Source: Ignavibacteriales bacterium (GTDB lineage: Bacteria > Bacteroidota > Ignavibacteria > Ignavibacteriales > Ignavibacteriaceae). Taken from it: 54,839 nt of DNA. Position 1 is the first letter of the stretch. Every line of letters starts with the position of its first letter. The notes under the pieces were generated by a model. The model searched no databases. It saw only the letters and a program-made list of their open reading frames with translations, and had not been told where the DNA came from. The position numbers and the translations under genes are program-made. The stretch lies in assembly GCA_012517155.1 (NCBI GenBank), contig JAAYVN010000004.1:1-54839 (forward strand). Reading direction: 5' to 3'. Below, piece after piece: positions 53,450 through 54,839 of this stretch.

Positions 53450-53496
53450 GTTTTAAATAAGTGAATTGAGAAATGAGGGGGTGCGGGTTGAGAGGT

Positions 53497-54174
53497 TTAT
53501 TTCCGGTTGTTGATTATAAGAACGAATTCACCCTTTAGATTTCTTGAATCAGCAACGGCTGAAACTTCTGATATAGATCCATGCAGGAAGAGTTCTTTAG
53601 GGGTTGAAATTTCGTATGCCAGGGAGACCGGAGTATTTGAACCGAAGGATGATTTGACATCAATAAGAAGACTTCTTAAACGATATGGGGTATCCATGAG
53701 TACAATAACGTTTTTAATTGAACGGAGAGAATGGAGTTCTTTTCTGCGAATATCTTTTTTTGGGCTCAACCACCCTGCATAATAGAAAGAATTCAAATTA
53801 AAGCCCGAGGTTATGAGTGACGGGAGGAGAGAATTTGCCCCCGCGACAGGAGTGACTTTAACTTTGTTACGGATACAAAGGTTTACAAGATCAAGTCCGG
53901 GATCTGAGAAGACCGGAGTTCCGCAATCAGAGATCAGGGCTAAGTTTTTTCCTTCGAGTAAAAGGAGGAGCAGTTGCATGGACTCTTCTTCTTTGGAATG
54001 TTCATTAAGTAAGGTGAGTTTTTTTTGGATTTGAAGATGAGCGAGAAGCCTGTTTGCTTCACGAAATTCCTCGCATACAATAAGATCAACTTCTTTGAGG
54101 ACTGAAACAGCGCGAAGGGTTATTTCATCATAATTTCCAATTGGTGTTGAAACGAGATAGAGGATACCCGGCAT
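53497..54174 (-). CDS. rsmI: 16S rRNA (cytidine(1402)-2'-O)-methyltransferase, short form
   Basis: RsmI 2'-O-methylates C1402 in the ribosomal decoding centre. The 225-residue protein has the tetrapyrrole-methylase-like fold: LYLVSTPIGNYDEITLRA (5-22), LNEHSKEEE, the SAM-site ALISDCGTPVFSDPG (about 78-92) and VAGANSLLPSLITSG (about 109-123). It stops near 225, whereas E. coli RsmI is about 285 and carries an extra C-terminal helical domain; the short form is common in Bacteroidetes. It follows the small unknown gene by 4 bp. Confidence 0.9.
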   Translation of the reverse strand: MPGILYLVSTPIGNYDEITLRAVSVLKEVDLIVCEEFREANRLLAHLQIQKKLTLLNEHSKEEESMQLLLLLLEGKNLALISDCGTPVFSDPGLDLVNLCIRNKVKVTPVAGANSLLPSLITSGFNLNSFYYAGWLSPKKDIRRKELHSLRSIKNVIVLMDTPYRLRSLLIDVKSSFGSNTPVSLAYEISTPKELFLHGSISEVSAVADSRNLKGEFVLIINNRK

Positions 54175-54178
54175 CGTT

Positions 54179-54430
54179 TTATTTTTTCAAGTGTGGGGGA
54201 ATGTAACCACGATAAGTGTCAAAGCGTGCGTTATAAAGGACTATATTAAAACCGGTATCGCGAAGTGTGCCTCCACTAGGGTAGAAGTAGTAGGTTGAGA
54301 GTTCACCATTTTCATCGGGAGTCGGGACACCTTTCAGAGAATAGAATTTAACTTCATAGAAACCAAGTTTATAGGGGGTATTTTCTATCTGGAGTCGTAA
54401 GGAATCGTCCGAATAAATAAATTTTTTCAT
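54179..54430 (-). CDS. Small uncharacterised protein upstream of rsmI
   Basis: This 83-residue protein is beta-rich and aromatic, with STYYFYPSGGTLRDTGFNIVLYNARFDTYRGYIPPHLKK at the C-terminal half. No signal peptide, membrane span or motif is recognised. The ATG at 54430 lacks an obvious ribosome-binding site. It lies between gdhA and rsmI on the same strand, 4 bp before rsmI and just after a hairpin. It is retained because of its operon position and consistent protein-like composition. Confidence 0.6.
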   Translation of the reverse strand: MKKFIYSDDSLRLQIENTPYKLGFYEVKFYSLKGVPTPDENGELSTYYFYPSGGTLRDTGFNIVLYNARFDTYRGYIPPHLKK

Positions 54431-54444
54431 AATAGTTAAGGAGA

Positions 54445-54473
54445 CAACCCTCTCCGGAAATGGGAGAGGGTTG
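54445..54473 (-). terminator. Hairpin between gdhA and the small rsmI-upstream gene
   Basis: A perfect 11-bp GC-rich stem CAACCCTCTCC (54445-54455)/GGAGAGGGTTG (54463-54473) lies 10 bp after the gdhA stop. On the minus strand it is followed by TCTCCTTAAC rather than a T-run, so it may be a leaky terminator or an mRNA-stabilising hairpin. Confidence 0.6.
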
Positions 54474-54483
54474 CAGGGAAAAA

Positions 54484-54839
54484 TTAAACTATACCTTGGT
54501 CGAGCATCGCATCAGCAACTTTGAGGAATCCGGCGATATTAGCACCATAAACGTAATTACCCGGATTTCCGAAGCGTTCAGCTGTGTTGACGCAGTTATC
54601 ATGAATTCTAATCATTATCTCATGCAAGCGTTTATCAACTTCTTCAGCCTGCCATGGGAGTCTCATGCTATTTTGAGTCATTTCGAGACCAGAGGTTGCA
54701 ACGCCACCAGCATTTGAAGCTTTACCAGGAGCATAAAGTATTTTAGCTGCTTCAAATACTTTAACGCCCGGGATGGTGGTTGGCATATTTGCTCCTTCGC
54801 AAACGCAAATACATCCGTTTTTAACCAAATCTTTAGCAT
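54484..54839 (-). CDS. gdhA: Glutamate dehydrogenase, C-terminal part (cut by window edge)
   Basis: Only the last 118 or so residues are in the window; the frame is open to the right edge, beginning at residues AKDLVKNGC. The sequence matches the C-terminus of hexameric NADP-type glutamate dehydrogenase: CEGANMPTT, FAPGKASNAGGVATSGLEM-type block (here YAPGKASNAGGVATSGLEM), and NYVYGANIAGFLKVADAMLDQGIV at the end. The enzyme interconverts glutamate with 2-oxoglutarate and ammonium. The first in-frame TTG (54828) is not the start; the real start lies outside. Confidence 0.95.
   Translation of the reverse strand, partial: AKDLVKNGCICVCEGANMPTTIPGVKVFEAAKILYAPGKASNAGGVATSGLEMTQNSMRLPWQAEEVDKRLHEIMIRIHDNCVNTAERFGNPGNYVYGANIAGFLKVADAMLDQGIV

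Noticed and set aside
1-54839. CRISPR arrays, complete insertion sequences, toxin-antitoxin pairs and rRNA genes
   Set aside because: I looked for regularly spaced repeats, transposase-like frames and rRNA signatures and saw none; the only repeats are the short arrays and the 28-bp pair reported.

Overview
The window is AT-rich chromosomal DNA from a bacterium of the Ignavibacteria/Chlorobi side of the Bacteroidetes-Chlorobi group. This rests on two very large secreted proteins ending in type IX secretion (T9SS) type A sorting domains with the NYPNPFNPST-type signature, on TTG-N20-TAnnTTTG promoters of the Bacteroidetes type, and on the family mix (four-subunit 2-oxoacid:ferredoxin oxidoreductase, GTP-type PEPCK, short RsmI, LytS/LytTR pair). 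No 16S rRNA gene is present, so the placement is inference. Start codons are often TTG or GTG, and glycine is often coded GGG, which produces many runs of 7-9 G inside genes.

Layout. 1-370: a 3' fragment of tRNA-Ser(CGA) lacking its 5' half, preceded by hairpin-rich, repeat-containing DNA; this looks like the right-hand attachment scar of an integrated element lying mostly left of the window. 422-5872: an uncharacterised helical protein with a CBM9-like protein, then a minus-strand pair (GH13 amylase-family enzyme and class C beta-lactamase-fold hydrolase) divergent from an MFS sugar-type transporter. 5949-8846: a T9SS-exported protein, then a strong terminator. 8985-19281: a long co-directional block with mostly tiny gaps or overlaps: era, EamA transporter, acyP, ispF, dedA-like, lnt, threonine aldolase, thioesterase, PolB-type exonuclease, purL, yihY/brkB. 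19295-20913 (minus): an outer-membrane protein and dut. 21409-26703: Yip1-like protein, aminotransferase, NfeD plus stomatin-like pair, and a Wzi-like outer-membrane protein. 26825-32593: a 1922-residue gingipain/PorU-family C25 peptidase. 32698-39625: glmS, a cyclic-2,3-diphosphoglycerate-synthetase-like P-loop protein, carbamate kinase, ornithine carbamoyltransferase and pckG. 39676-41925 (minus): SGNH hydrolase with TPRs and a cupin, divergent from a LytS/LytTR two-component pair. 43851-50001: mostly minus-strand genes (T9SS-group secreted protein, clpX, TPR protein, CDF transporter) and one membrane-anchored unknown. 50419-53387: four-subunit 2-oxoacid:ferredoxin oxidoreductase plus a small ferritin-like protein. 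53497-54839 (minus): rsmI, a small unknown, and the 3' part of gdhA cut by the window edge.

How it fits together. Central nitrogen and carbon metabolism (gdhA, carbamate kinase/OTC, aminotransferase, PEPCK, 2-oxoacid ferredoxin oxidoreductase) suggests an amino-acid-using or fermentative/anaerobic-capable organism. The cell-envelope theme (Lnt, GlmS, T9SS cargo, C25 peptidase, Wzi-like and other outer-membrane proteins) fits a Gram-negative gliding/T9SS lifestyle. The strongest unexplained signals are: the tRNA-Ser scar with its nested inverted repeat; a pair of LytTR-type half-sites between the cupin and the sensor kinase; a 28-bp exact repeat shared by two distant long intergenic regions; an 11-bp tandem array between divergent carbohydrate genes; and the operon linking a cDPGS-like protein to carbamoyl-phosphate enzymes without an arginine deiminase. 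I do not claim a proven new system.
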